A DNA stretch of 64,000 bases, taken from the NCBI GenBank assembly GCA_022925895.1, contig JAKSYS010000048.1, positions 1 through 64,000 of the forward strand, read 5' to 3'. The notes under the pieces are model-generated. The model made no database searches. It was not told the origin of the DNA and saw only the letters and a program-made list of their open reading frames with translations. Shown in pieces: positions 37,201 to 48,094 of the stretch. The stretch's first letter is position 1, and every line of letters begins with the position of its first letter. The translations under genes and the position numbers were made by a program. This DNA is from Fragilaria crotonensis. Lineage: Eukaryota > Bacillariophyta > Fragilariophyceae > Fragilariales > Fragilariaceae.

Positions 37201-39756
37201 ATGTTCAATTTCAGGCATCGTTCCAAGCGGTCTACCGGTCGAAACGATGGGAGTATAAAGCAACGACGAGCAACAAATCGACATGATCTTTACATTGTGA
37301 TGATTTCCATGATCGTATTGATGTCTGTCTACTTACTTTTTTACCGCGAGAATTACTCAGGACTCATCACACCTTGTGGAAATGATGGGGTTGAGCGCGT
37401 TCACTCAATCAGAAATGAACGAACGCTCGCTACTCTCAAATGCAATTCCTTCCTTAAACGAATGCAAGGATCCTCTCCGGATGGCGGTTCCGCTGCTTCG
37501 ATCGGAGCAAGAGTACGCTGCTCGACAGCGACCAGCCGCTGCTGTTATTCCATCTCTAAGAACACAGCCTCGTGTGTGCATCATCGCGACTACCTACAAT
37601 GTTGTTAATTATGTCAGTATCGCCGTTGAATCTGTGCTGCAACAAACCTACAAGAATGTCGAAATTATTGTCGTGGACGACAATTCAAACGACGGGACAA
37701 CTTCTCTTCTGCTAGAAAAGTACGCCACCGCTCCTCCAGGCCCCGACACGAACACTCCAACCCTTCAAGTGGTTGCTTTGCCGCACAACACAAACGGAGG
37801 TGCTGGTCAACCATCGAACATTGGTATCGATAGCTGCTCGGACTATACCGATTATATAATGTTTGCCGACGGCGATGATTACATGGAACTGGACGCAGTT
37901 GAGATTATGGTGGCGCATGCTGAAGTATTCAATTCGGATATTGTTATGGCAGATTTTGACGTGGTCATGCCTTTGCCTGACGGTACTGTCGTTTCCGAGC
38001 CGAGCTATGATTTTCGTCATTGGGATGAAGTACCCACCGACATCCCGTTCAATATTTTGACACATCCGCGTGCGCTTAGAACCTCACCGGTGCCCTGGAG
38101 GAAGATGTACAAGCGCAAGATGTTGCTCAAATATGATTTAAGGTTTCCTGAGTAAGTCAAGATGAATCCGACGAGCCACTGTATCATGTCTCAAGTATTT
38201 CTGACGACTTTCCTCTTCTTAGGGGTGACTATTTTTACGAAGACAATGCCTTCCACTGGAGGACGCTGACCCATGCTGCGCGTTGCTCCAAGACCGACCG
38301 CGTCCTTTTTCATCATCGTCGCCCGTAAGGGGCAGACATCATTCAATTTCAACCAGCCTGATGGCGAAGCGGTTGTGATGTCAATGGAATGGTTTCGTCG
38401 CTACACCAGTGTCGCCAAAATTGGGATATTATCCAAATCAATACGCCATAGGCCGTGGACTGTTTCCAGAAACATCAGCAGTCGAAGTATTAAGGCATTG
38501 AGTGTCTCCCACCTGTTGCTCCAAAAGAAGTAGCTATTACCTACTTTGAGTGGCTGAAAGCAAGTGCCTGGATTGGCCAGAAGCAGATTACGCACCAGAT
38601 GAGAGACAAATTTTACCGACGTTTAGAACAAGTCAGGCAACACTGGGCAGGTCAAGACGATATCATTGTGCCAGAGGGCTACTGGCTGAGCGCAAACGAG
38701 CCTGTCACGCTCAACTGGGCAACGCGGCCCAAAATATCGATCTGTCCATCATATTGCCAACAGTTAATGTTGCAGAATTCATATACAATGTTCTGATGAG
38801 ATGTACGAGAAGCTGTTTTTCCTGATTTCACCTTTGAGGTCTTTGCGATCGATGACGGGTCCACTGATAATACGGCGGAGATCTTGCGTGATTTCGCAGA
38901 TGACCACAAGCACAACTTCTACTTTTTGTCCACTTCCGCATCAAATGGTGCTGGTAAAGCAAGAAACTTGGCACTTCCGCTTGTTGAGGGCCGGTACGTG
39001 TACTGTGTTGATTCTGACGACAGCTATGATTTTGATGCACTTGCAGATGCTGTCGTTTATGCCACAAAGTACAAGAAGGACGTAATGGTGATGCCGTACT
39101 TTGTGGAGTTTGTTGGTCCCGACAAGAAAACCAGGCGGGAGGGAATGATGAAGAGCGACGAGCGGATATGGACGGCGGTGAGAGCGCAACCAGATCAGAC
39201 TCACAGCAGCCTCAAGCAAGCTGCTCTTGGTTTGATTAACTACCCATGGAAGCAACTGACATCGTCGAAGCTTTTGTTCGATGCAGACGTTTTCTTCGGA
39301 CCTACAAAGGTTCACAACGATGTCCAATTCCACTGGACTTCAATTGCTGCATCAAAGAATATTCACTTCTACAATAAGGAAGTTTGCAGTCATCGAAAGT
39401 TCGACACATCAGTTCGCGGTCAACTCACGGAAGTGAAAAGTGTGGTACGAATGAGTGTGTTCGCTTCTCTGGGGATGACACAACGAGCGTTAGCGAGGAA
39501 CGGTGCTTTTGATGGCCAAGATGGGGAACTTGTGATCTTCCCCCTATGGCGGGAGTTTTGTGTATCACTATTGAAATGGGCAAAGAGCAGGGTACCGCCT
39601 GAGTCTAGGTCCGCGTTTCAGGACAAGCAAACGCATTTGTTGTCTTTCTTGGAAGCAGACCCCCCACCAAAACCAAGCGAACTCCGTAGATGGTCGTACT
39701 GGGGAGAACGATTCGCTCAACAACCAATAACTGAGCAGGAAGCGAGAGAGGAGTGA
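37201..39756 (+). CDS. Double-domain GT2 glycosyltransferase, type II membrane (frameshifted)
   Basis: ATG at 37201. A basic N-terminus and anchor (YIVMISMIVLMSVYLLFY) are followed by a first GT2 A-fold: RVCIIATTYNVVNYVSIAVE, EIIVVDDNSNDGT, and DYIMFADGDDYMELDAV with the DxD-type site. A GTAAGT...TAG intron lies at 38152-38222. A linker region leads to a second GT2 fold with FEVFAIDDGSTDNT, NGAGKARNLAL and RYVYCVDSDDSYDFDAL. Two GT2 domains in one chain recall bifunctional polysaccharide synthases (two sugars added alternately), though no substrate can be named. Frame changes occur near 37370, 38320, 38440-38560 and 38720-38890; sequence on both sides keeps family motifs. Location is probably the Golgi. 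Same strand as the gene at 35097, 600 bp upstream. Confidence 0.8.
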
Positions 39757-40093
39757 GTAGTATCACTTCTTTTGTTTAATAACAGAACTCATATCTCATG
39801 TGCATAACATTACGGGTAGGACCCCTTTGTCGGTAACGTTTCAGTATACTAGTACCTGGTACATGTATGATAGTAGAGGTAGGCAGGTCGGCATTCTGTT
39901 CTGCTCGAAAATTTGAAATTGAACGTCACGGTACTGGCAACAGCTACTGTTGTACAATATCACCTCACGCGTGCGCGTCCTCAAATCATACACCATCTCT
40001 CTCAACCTTTGACTGAACACTGACCACTGACCACTGACCACTGCCTCAGTCATCCTTGAAATTTGACAATACGCCTCAAGCATCAGATATTTC

Positions 40094-40230
40094 TGTTGAT
40101 GAGATGGTGCTCGCTGTTCAAACGGTGAGCTACATAAATTATGAGCTACATATTGATGGCCCTGGCAATGGGGAGCGGTGATGTCATTAGTGACGTCACA
40201 GTGACACTCCGGTTCTCCGGGAGAACAACA
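40094..40230 (-). repeat. 3' LTR of the Copia element
   Basis: 137 bp, TG...CA ended, same sequence as 45457-45596 apart from a few indels. Preceded by the target duplication ATTTC. Confidence 0.92.
40190..40199. promoter_or_regulatory. CRE-type palindrome GTGACGTCAC in the 3' LTR
   Basis: Perfect CRE core TGACGTCA in a 10-bp palindrome, preceded by a variant TGATGTCA. This is a bZIP binding site; TGACGT elements mediate CO2/cAMP responses in diatom promoters. Confidence 0.65.
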
Positions 40231-40434
40231 CACCCTCACCAGGGACTGCACAAGAGAAAGTGAGTGATTTAGCACTGTGCACCGTTGTAGACATCGCAGG
40301 CGCCGTATCAGCAAGACACTCAAAATAGTTCCGCGTAGGATTTGTAGGCGAGTACAAATATGTGGAACGAATGGCCTGATGATGTGAGGCCGGATGATGC
40401 TTGGAAAAGTAGTCGGCACGATTTGTCGTGCCCT

Positions 40435-40995
40435 TGCTCCAATAGATTTTGAATTGTCCTTGTCGCACCCGATCGCGGATCCAATAAAAACGCATGTCAA
40501 TAGCTTTTGACCGTTTTTGTTTTACAGTGTCGGTTGCGATTCCGCTAGCCGTATTGTTGTCGGTCGCCATGGGCGTTGCGGATTGTGGGTGCCCATTTCA
40601 AGGGCAATTCGCAGAGGACAGCTTCTTTGTTGTGGAATAAGGCTCCCAGTTCGGCTTCCGCGGCGCTGGAGAGGACTTCGCGCATGATGTGACACAAGAC
40701 GTGGACCGCACCGTTGGGCCGATATTGCGCGTTGGGTAGAAAGTTTGTTGGTCAAGAAGAAGTAGCCGGCGGCACGCGAGCGTCCCTTGACTACGGAGAG
40801 GTAGGACGCGTCGCTTTCGACGGCTAAAATCATATCGCTGGCTGTGAATCGCACCGTCGCGTCGGGATGCGCCGCGCAGTAATTCAGTAACTGCGACAGT
40901 TTTTCCATGGTGGTTGTGGTCGCTTGAGACTGCTCGGTCGCTAACTCACCGATTGCAGTGAGCATGGTTGAGTCAATGGCGCGTGCATAGAACAA
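40435..40995 (-). CDS. Copia RNase H (frameshifted)
   Basis: Degrades the RNA strand during cDNA synthesis. Seen: YARAIDSTMLTAIGELATEQ (connection), AVESDASYLS (first Asp), and in the next frame KAIDMRFYWIRDRVRQGQF followed by TTNRADYFSKHH, the C-terminal Copia RNase H signature. Frame changes lie near 40730-40780 and 40540. Confidence 0.82.
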
Positions 40996-41019
40996 GAGGG
41001 TGCCGAGAACTTCTAGAAT

Positions 41020-42028
41020 GCGAGTTTGTCAGCGGCGTCGAGAGTCGGTGTGGCGTCCGGGAGTGTAGCAAATTGGGTCTTGGCGCCGTAGTTGGGGCGT
41101 TGCCATGGGTGTGGCGATGTTCTGGGGAACGGCCGGCGATATGTTGGAAACGCAGCAAGGCCCGTTCGATATAACCAGGCATCGAAATGTCGCACGTGCG
41201 CTTTTCGTAGTCCCAATTTAACGTGAGCCCGCAGTATCGTGCACCAGTCCAATCGATGCTTACTTCGTATGCGGATTTGAGGTTGCAATGAGATGATCGG
41301 CGTCTTCCTGGCGTGTAGCGTACGCCAAAATCGTCGACGACCAGGCTGAAAACGACGTCCCGGGTGGTGTGGCGCCAGAGCCCATGGGTGAGAGGACATG
41401 GCATGTATCCGTGCGGTTGCAGGAAGGCCACAAGCTGATCGTTGGCGAGGCGTCCGGCCTGGGGAAGGCCGTACATGCCGCGTCGAATTTCGACGTAGAC
41501 GAAACCATCGTCAAACAGGTCAGTGAGGTTATATTGTGCGACGATGGCGGCGGGAAGCATCCAAATGGGGACGCGCATGTACTCATAGCGGTCCATGGGA
41601 GTTCCCAGGTAGAAGTCCTTGAGATCGATGCCAAAGAAACGTGCCTCTGGGGTCGACAAAACGCTGTTGAAGAGCAATTTAGCAGTGGTCAAGTCGGCGG
41701 TTTTTGTGCTGACCTCGAAAGGGTAGTCAATTTTGTCGCCCCCAACGGTCCAACGTACGCGATGTGGGTTCGCTTTTTCCGGTCGATAGGCGGACACGAC
41801 GCGTAGGTAGGCCGCTTTGCGCCCACGTGGAATGGCGGAGCGGCGAATGAAGTGGATGGTATTGGTTCCTTTAATGGCTCCGTAACCTTGTGCGAGGCGT
41901 CCAATTTCTTCGCAATTTGAGTTTTCCCAGATAGCGCCGTCGCTCGATTGGCTGAGTTCACGATACTCGGCAATTTTTCCGGTGTCGGGGTTGATCGCGT
42001 GTCCATGGAGGGCAAAGTCGTCGGTCAA
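41020..42028 (-). CDS. Copia reverse transcriptase
   Basis: Seen: KTADLTTAKLLFNSVLS, then ARFFGIDLKDFYLGTPMDRY (motif A with catalytic Asp), IRRGMYGLPQAGRLANDQL (motif B) and FSLVVDDFGVRY (motif C, VDD in place of YVDD). The order and wording are those of Copia polymerases. The frame is lost near 41050, and the thumb/connection continues in the adjacent frame. Confidence 0.88.
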
Positions 42029-44150
42029 CGGAGGTGAACGGGGACTGTGGCGCTCGCGCGTCGTTGAGTATGAGCATGCGTGCGCATGCAGTCACGTGGG
42101 ACAAGCGGGGTTTTTTGGAACGGGTGCCATGTGCATGGGGAGCAACAACGCGTGGGGTGGGTTTTGGTGCCAATTTTGTTGGATGCATCGTTTTGGAGGC
42201 GGAAAGTGGTTTGGTGGTCGCACGTTTCCTTTGTTCGCGTCGTTTACGACTTCCGGTGGCGCCTGTGCTGTTGTCGAATGTCGTTCGCGACGTCGACGGC
42301 AAAGGGGAGAACTGGACACTCTTTGGGGCAGCAGGTGCGATGATATCCACCCTCAGAGGTGGTTCCGGGCTGTGTGCATGGAGAGGTTGGGGTTCCACCC
42401 TCAGAGGTGCAACCGGGTTCTTGTCGGCGTCGGTGACACGCGGTGGGGCTTCGTCGGAGAAAATGGTTTGGGGTGGGCTTGCGACGGTGGTGAGGACACG
42501 GGTTAATTGCAGCAGTGCCTCGTGTAAACTGTCAGTAAGCGGGGCCAAGGTGGAACCGGGGGATGGATTTCTCAGAGCTTGTATGATGTCGCCGATGCCG
42601 GCCAGAATAAGGTCATTCGAAGATGCGAGTGGCATCGTCACTTTGGTTGGGAACCACACGAGCGTGTCGCAGATGCGCGAGGCGCGTGTTTCCCACAACC
42701 ATACCGTGTAGCAGCGGTAAGATTCAAGGGCGGGGCCCGTGTACCAGCCGTCAGCTCCGTGTGGCGACCATGTGGTGCGTTCGGTCGGTTTTATGTGGAC
42801 CAGAACGCGGATGCCTGGTGGAGCAATGGGTGTTTGGTTAAAGTCAAAGTGCCCGTGCATTTGTGCGTGGGCCGATAATTTCGGATTGATCCGTGATCCG
42901 CGCAGCAAGTTGAGGGTGAGTTCCGCTTGGGGAAGGAGTTTATCCCACAAATGTAACGGGAAGTCCTTGTCGACGCTGCATAGTAGTCCGGCCACGAAGT
43001 GATTTTTGAACGTTCGGATTGCGCGTTCGGCGGCGTTGCGGCGATGAACCTTGGGTGGAACCAGCTGGAATTTAATTGCCTCTTTGGTGAGGAATGACTT
43101 GAGTGCTTCGGAGCATTCGTTGTCGAGGCGTTGCAGTTGTGGTCGGAGGCCAGCGGCGACGAGCCGCGCGTGGATAACAGTGAACGCAGCAAGAATGCAC
43201 GGTCCTGTGCGGCTGCGCATGGGTTCGACGAGAATGCTGTTTGAATCATAGTCGTACACGACTAGAATATAGTTGTTGCCTGTGCTTGAGGCGACAATAA
43301 ATTTTCCGGTCTGGTCGGAATAGATTTGTCCGCTGGCTGCATCGACTATGGCTGTGTAACAGTGATGCGAGCGAGCGTTGTCGGGGTCGCTGACAGGAAA
43401 GGCGTCGGCCTCGTCGCTGAATTCAGCATCGGGAGGTGGGAGAGCCGGTAGAGGTGGGGCTGTTTTAGTGGACCTTTGATTTTTCCTGGTTTGATCGAGG
43501 TGACCCTTGATCGTTGCGACGGAGTGGGGTGGGTGCTTACGAAGTGCTTGGGAGGTGAGGCCCATGCATTGTGGCAAATAGCCGCGGTCAAGGGCTTTGG
43601 TGAGCGTGGACAACGCAGGTGAAAAAAGTGCAGCGTGTGCGAAGGCAACTAATTCGGCAGGTGTGGCCGAGTGTGTGGCGGCGTAGCTGTGCTGGAGCAA
43701 AAGTGGTGGTTCACCGGGGGATGGAGTAGTGTCGGAGACCACTGGTGGTACCGTGTCGGAGGTGTCAGCGGTCAATCCCAAGTGCCATAACCCAGTCGTG
43801 TGATCGCGAGATCCGGTTAAGAGCGGTTGGTTGTTGAGATGCACGTGGACAGATTGGGCGTCAAACGTGACGCGACATCCGGCGTCGCATAGTTGGCCCA
43901 TGGAGAGCAGCGACGACGAAGAGAGATCCGGAACAATGTGTACGCGGCGCGCCGCCAAGGGGAGGTTTGGCAAGTCCAAGTCGGCTTCGTGTGTTGAGTA
44001 CATGATGGTTCCATTTGGGTTTGCAATTCCGATTGGGTGCGACGTGACGCGTTTGTTAATAACATGGGCGGTGACCGTGCAAAAATGAGCGGTGCTGCCG
44101 CTGTCTGCAATAGCACTTGTGTCGGGAGGGATAATAGTTGGCGTGGGGGG
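41985..44150 (-). CDS. Copia protease and integrase
   Basis: The frame enters with ADSGSTAHFC (about 44115), the aspartic protease active site. In the 681-residue frame that begins at 44003, ATIKGHLDQ (about residues 163-171) is the pre-integrase block, and the integrase catalytic triad is D230 (YSDQTGKF), D294 (RLDNE) and E326 (NAAERAIRTF). Downstream is a long low-complexity linker rich in Pro, Ala, Thr before the reverse transcriptase in the next frame. Integrase residues are intact. Confidence 0.88.
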
Positions 44151-44202
44151 ACCTATATGACTAACAGAAGATAAACTAAGACCAGAATCGTTATTAGGAA
44201 CG

Positions 44203-45336
44203 TTAGGCTGAACAACAGTAGACTGTGTATCGTGTTGGGTATAGGCTCCTCGTCGTCAGGTGGCGGTAGGGAATGGGTAGAAAGTTGCCGTGGGCGACCG
44301 GAAGAGATGGTGTTGTTGCCTCCGCGCATGCGGAAGGCGGTTGCATCGTCACGGTGCCCTTCCGCTTTGTTAAGACACGTGATGGACGTATGGTTGCGTT
44401 GGGGACTGAGTCCATGTGTCCAGCAATAAAACATTTTCCCCCCTTCAACGGTGACATGACGTGCCGCAGCAGGTGGTGTTGGGGCTGGAGTGACGGCAGC
44501 AGCAGCGATGGCTGGGGGAGTGGGAGCTGCGGGGGTGGCAGGAATGATGGCATTGTGAGCGCCGTGGAACCCGGCATCGCCAGCGGTGAGGCGGCGAATG
44601 CGTTCCTTGTTCCCGAGGATGAAATCAGCCTTAAACGCAGCAACAGTCCATTCGGTGATGGGACGGAGACGGAATTTTTCTGTCGTCGTGGCCAAGAGGC
44701 CAGTTTTTCAATCATTGCCAAGGTGAGCGTGATGATTGTGATGTCGGCGATTGGGACGGCGCCGAAAGAGCGACACGTTGGATGTTGACAATTTTAGCCC
44801 ATAAATCTTCGATGGGGTCGTCGAAATTCCACGGCTCGGAGAGAGCGGCGCGGTTCTTTCGAGTTCCTCAGTGTGAGCGTTCCGTATTCCGTGCGTAAAT
44901 GCTCGAGCATCGTGCGTGGTGACACGTCGCCGAAACCGAAATCAGGATCTTCGAGAGCACTGAGGAAGGAGGCGTTGACGGCGAGCAGAATCTGCGCGGT
45001 TAACGCGGCGTTAAGATTATTGTAGATGGCCAAATCAGTGAGGGCTTCGGCATGGTTGCGTAACGCAACTCCAATGACGGCAGCCGTGCCGACAGGGTCA
45101 GGTGGTGGGCCTGGATGTACGGGAATGACGAAGGGTACACCGGCGCGCAGGAGATAGTCCGCAGGACTGAGGAGGATGGCGAGATGTCCATGAGTGCCAC
45201 CTCCGCGTGTAGACGGGACGGACCGAGCGTTTGTGAACAGCTGACGTTGCAGTGTCTGCAACGTTGTGTTGGTCGGCTTTCCGTTGATGGGCGTGAGCGT
45301 TTCATGTGGAAAATTGAATTTCGGAGACGACGCCAT
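44203..45336 (-). CDS. Copia Gag (frameshifted)
   Basis: Nucleocapsid/capsid protein. ATG at 45336 (MASSPKFNF). The capsid-like part runs to about 44800, then the frame changes. The zinc-binding part reads FYCWTHGLSPQRNHTSITC, a Cys-x2-His...His-x4-Cys variant, followed by AEGHRDDATAFRMRGGN; this is the diatom Copia form of the retroviral zinc knuckle. A hydrophobic tail in one frame after 44250 is a frame artefact: the neighbouring frame carries a hydrophilic linker into the protease. Confidence 0.8.
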
Positions 45337-45456
45337 TCTGAGAACGGTGGACTAAGTCGACACGGTCAACTCAAAGAGAAACGGGTAGTATAGATGACTA
45401 TCCGTAAGGGGAACGGCAATCGTTAGCGAGGCCGTGATGAAAGGTTTATGTAGCTC

Positions 45457-45596
45457 TGTTGATGAGATGGTGCTCGTCGTTCAAACGGTGAGCTACATAA
45501 ATTATGAGCTACATATTGGATGGCCCTGGCAATGGGGAGCGGTGATGTCATTAGTGACGTCACAGTGACACTCCGGGTTCTCCGGGGAGAACAACA
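45457..45596 (-). repeat. 5' LTR of the Copia element (drives minus strand)
   Basis: 140 bp; carries the promoter for the element on the minus strand. Followed by ATTTC at 45597-45601. Confidence 0.92.
45554..45563. promoter_or_regulatory. CRE-type palindrome GTGACGTCAC in the 5' LTR
   Basis: Same motif as in the other LTR, about 40 bp from the LTR edge and about 140 bp upstream of the ATG of the RlmN-type gene on the opposite strand. It could act on both the element and that gene (inference). Confidence 0.65.
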
Positions 45597-45703
45597 ATTT
45601 CATCCTCGAAGCTATTGCATTACGCCAACCGCCAACAAGTCGCTGTCCTTTTGACAAGGCTGTGTGACTCTGAGAATCAAAAGGCCCTAATAAAAGTGAA
45701 ACT

Positions 45704-47005
45704 ATGAGACTGTTAGTATTGATCGCATTGGCATGTTTGAGGGCAACATTTTGTTGGATCACCTCTGCCTCTCCGCTACGCGGATCGCGATCGATATTGT
45801 CGCCATTGAATATGGTTCTTGACCCGCCGAATGTGGCGACGCATTCATCATCACCCATTGGTTTGACCGTCGACAAGCTTTCCAACGTTCTCGGAGGTAG
45901 AGGTAGAGCTCTGGCTTGTTGGGAGTGCTTTCGCAAGGGGGTTGACCCGACCTGGTACTTTGCCGAAGGTGCCTCAGCATCTCAATACGAGCCGCGAATA
46001 GAGACATTGAAGAAGGACGGGTGGTCCAAAAGCCAGTTAAATATCCAAGGGGTGCTGGGGAGAAGACCACTGCTTGCGCTTCAAAATATGGCAAGCCTCG
46101 AACACGAGGTTGCAAATTTGACTCATGTGAGCACCAGCAGGGACGGCACGACAAAACTGTTACTGAAACTTGTTGATGGGCTGTCGGTAGAAACCGTCAT
46201 CATTCCCTGGGATGACCGAGAAAGCAGCACGCTGTGCATTTCTTCTCAAGTAGGATGTCGCCAGGCATGCACTTTTTGTGCTACGGGACGCATGGGAAAG
46301 TTACGATCCCTGACTCGCGACGAAATACTCGCGCAGGTATACTGGGCCAACAAAGTGTGCCGCATTGATCAGATATACCCAGTCGATAACATTGTTTTCA
46401 TGGGCATGGGGGAACCCGGCGACAACGTGAAGGAAGTGGTAAGTGCCACCAGATCACTTGTTGACCATCACATGTTCGGATTGGCGAGCAAGCGAGTCAC
46501 CATATCGACAGTGGGACCAAACCCTGAGGTTTTCGCCTTGCTTGCCGAAGCTCCTGCTGTCATTGCATGGAGTGTTCACGCAACTCGGCAAGAAGTTCGA
46601 AAAGCCCTGGTCCCAACAACAAAGTATACTATGGAGGAGTTAAGATCTGGACTGCTTGAGGGCCTTCAAGGCAGATCACGATCGCTGAATTCAACGATGT
46701 TAGAGATTACATTACTGAGTGGAATTAATGACTCACTGGAAGATGCAGTGTCATTGATTGAATTCTGCAGACCCATACAAGAAAAGGTATCAAAATTGGT
46801 TGTGAATCTGATCCCGTGGAACAACATCGGTGCCCCAACTGGTGCTGCATCTCTATTTGAACAACCATCATCGGAGAACGTCTCTGCCTTTCCAAAAACT
46901 CTCACGGACAGCGGCATCCGATGCTACGTTCGAACAACCCGTGGTGATGACGAGAGTGCGGCTTGTGGACAGCTTGCAACCAAATGGAAAACACTCAGCC
47001 CCTGA
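45704..47005 (+). CDS. rlmN: RlmN-type radical SAM rRNA/tRNA adenine-C2 methyltransferase
   Basis: Methylates C2 of an adenosine in large-subunit rRNA and, in bacteria, tRNA A37. 433 residues in one frame. Radical SAM cluster C185-x3-C189-x2-C192 (VGCRQACTFCATG), MGMGEPGDN (SAM-contact GEP), RVTISTVGPNP, AWSVHATRQEVRKALVPTTK, and C-terminal VRTTRGDDESAACGQ, where C421 is the likely methyl-carrying cysteine. The length exceeds bacterial RlmN because of an N-terminal extension of about 45 residues that looks like a signal peptide (MRLLVLIALACLRATFC) followed by W and a Ser/Arg-rich stretch, a plausible plastid presequence with an aromatic +1 residue. A Copia insertion sits 107 bp upstream and may have altered its promoter. 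Confidence 0.9.
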   Translation: MRLLVLIALACLRATFCWITSASPLRGSRSILSPLNMVLDPPNVATHSSSPIGLTVDKLSNVLGGRGRALACWECFRKGVDPTWYFAEGASASQYEPRIETLKKDGWSKSQLNIQGVLGRRPLLALQNMASLEHEVANLTHVSTSRDGTTKLLLKLVDGLSVETVIIPWDDRESSTLCISSQVGCRQACTFCATGRMGKLRSLTRDEILAQVYWANKVCRIDQIYPVDNIVFMGMGEPGDNVKEVVSATRSLVDHHMFGLASKRVTISTVGPNPEVFALLAEAPAVIAWSVHATRQEVRKALVPTTKYTMEELRSGLLEGLQGRSRSLNSTMLEITLLSGINDSLEDAVSLIEFCRPIQEKVSKLVVNLIPWNNIGAPTGAASLFEQPSSENVSAFPKTLTDSGIRCYVRTTRGDDESAACGQLATKWKTLSP

Positions 47006-47080
47006 AGAGAAACTATCATACGACAGGTGATACACCTGCGATTATATTGTTGCAGTTTGAAATACTTATGTACTTAATAC

Positions 47081-47400
47081 AATTCTCGAGTACAACCTCA
47101 TGAAATGGAAAAGGGGTTAGACTGGGAGATGCAGTGGTCCCTAGGAAGCCACTGATAACGTCACTCAAACAAAGGCGCAACGCTGGTGCGGTAGAATTCT
47201 GCAACAAAAGGATCTGGTCTAGCTTTCAGCTCCTTTCGGCAATTCTCGAGTACAACCTCATGAAATGGAAAAGGGGTTATTCTGGGAGATGCAGTGGTCC
47301 CTAGGAAGCCACTGATAACGTCACTCAAACAAAGGTGCAACGCTGGTGCGGTAGAATTCTGCAACAAAAGGATCTGGTCTAGCTTTCAACTCCTTTCGGC
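47081..47400. repeat. Tandem duplication, 2 x 160 bp
   Basis: 47081-47240 and 47241-47400 are the same sequence with about four substitutions. The unit begins AATTCTCGAGTACAACCTC and includes the last about 80 nt of the minus-strand coding region plus 3' flank. The duplication creates a second, non-translated copy of the C-terminal codons downstream of the real stop. Confidence 0.95.
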
Positions 47401-48094
47401 GTGTTATGACAACTTCTCTGCCGTCAATATCTGGAATGTCTTCCCCCCTTATTATAAGTGAATTGGGAATGTACGATGTTGTCCAAGGTGAACAACACGG
47501 CATTTCAGACTCCTCCCATCGCTTAGGACTTTCTGTAGAGCGATCCTCGTCATCCCCTGCAGTATTCATGCTTGACACGGGGCTGCGGGATGTGCAAAAC
47601 GTTGGCGCTTCACACGACGAACGACTCATCCCTTCGCTGCGTCTTGCGTTGGCCTGTGCCGCTTGTGATCGAACCTTGAATCCACAAATGCATACATTGA
47701 GACTCAAATTAAGCATGGCAAACCTTCAGAGGGATCTTTTTCTCACCTGCGTGTGTATCACTGGAACCAGGGCAGTTGCCAAAGCGCACTTTATATCATC
47801 CACGATTTTCATGTACATACGCGTCCATTGATCCGGCGCCTGTACGTCGGAATCTTGGCCGCCTTCCAACTGCCCGATGGGATGATTCCCGATATCTGAG
47901 GATGACAAGGTGTTGTGCACAAACTCGAAGGACTCGGAGAGACTGAATTCTCCACCCCAGTACCGATTCGGATTCGGATTCGGATTAACGCGCTGTACAG
48001 CCACATCGACTTCGGCTAATGGTGAAATCTGAGGCAACGTTTCACCAGACAATGCATCTGAGGACACCAGATACTCGTGTGTGGATCGAAACAT
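47321..48094 (-). CDS. Unknown two-exon protein, 233 residues
   Basis: Exon 1 is 48094-47747 (116 codons), the intron is 47746-47675 (GTGAGA...CAAG) and exon 2 is 47674-47321. No family recognised. The N-terminal half is acidic/neutral with an NPNPNPN run; a middle segment (MYMKIVDDIKCALATALVPV) may form an amphipathic helix. The C-terminal half is charged, ending ARPDPFVAEFYRTSVAPLF. The clean intron and continuous frame across the splice support a real gene. The 160-bp duplication covers its 3' end. Downstream it converges on the RlmN-type gene. Confidence 0.65.

Larger units (their letters stand above)
40094..45596 (-). mobile_element. Full-length Copia LTR retrotransposon (diatom CoDi type), 5.5 kb
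   Basis: Seen: near-identical LTRs (40094-40230 and 45457-45596), each TGTTG...CAACA, flanked by 5-bp direct repeats ATTTC (40089-40093 and 45597-45601), a perfect target duplication. Coding order on minus is Gag, protease, integrase, reverse transcriptase, RNase H, the Copia order. GHLDQTRKNQRSTK before the integrase and VVDDF in the reverse transcriptase are typical of diatom Copia elements. The LTRs differ by a few changes, mostly single G indels, so insertion was recent. Internal frames are broken at several points (about 44790, 44250, 41990, 41010 and 40540), which may be decay or sequence errors. The insertion lies 107 bp upstream of the RlmN-type gene. Confidence 0.94.

Noticed and set aside
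44153-44250. Hydrophobic membrane-like tail on Copia Gag
   Set aside because: The adjacent frame over the same bases gives a hydrophilic linker leading to the protease DSGST, so the tail is a frameshift artefact.
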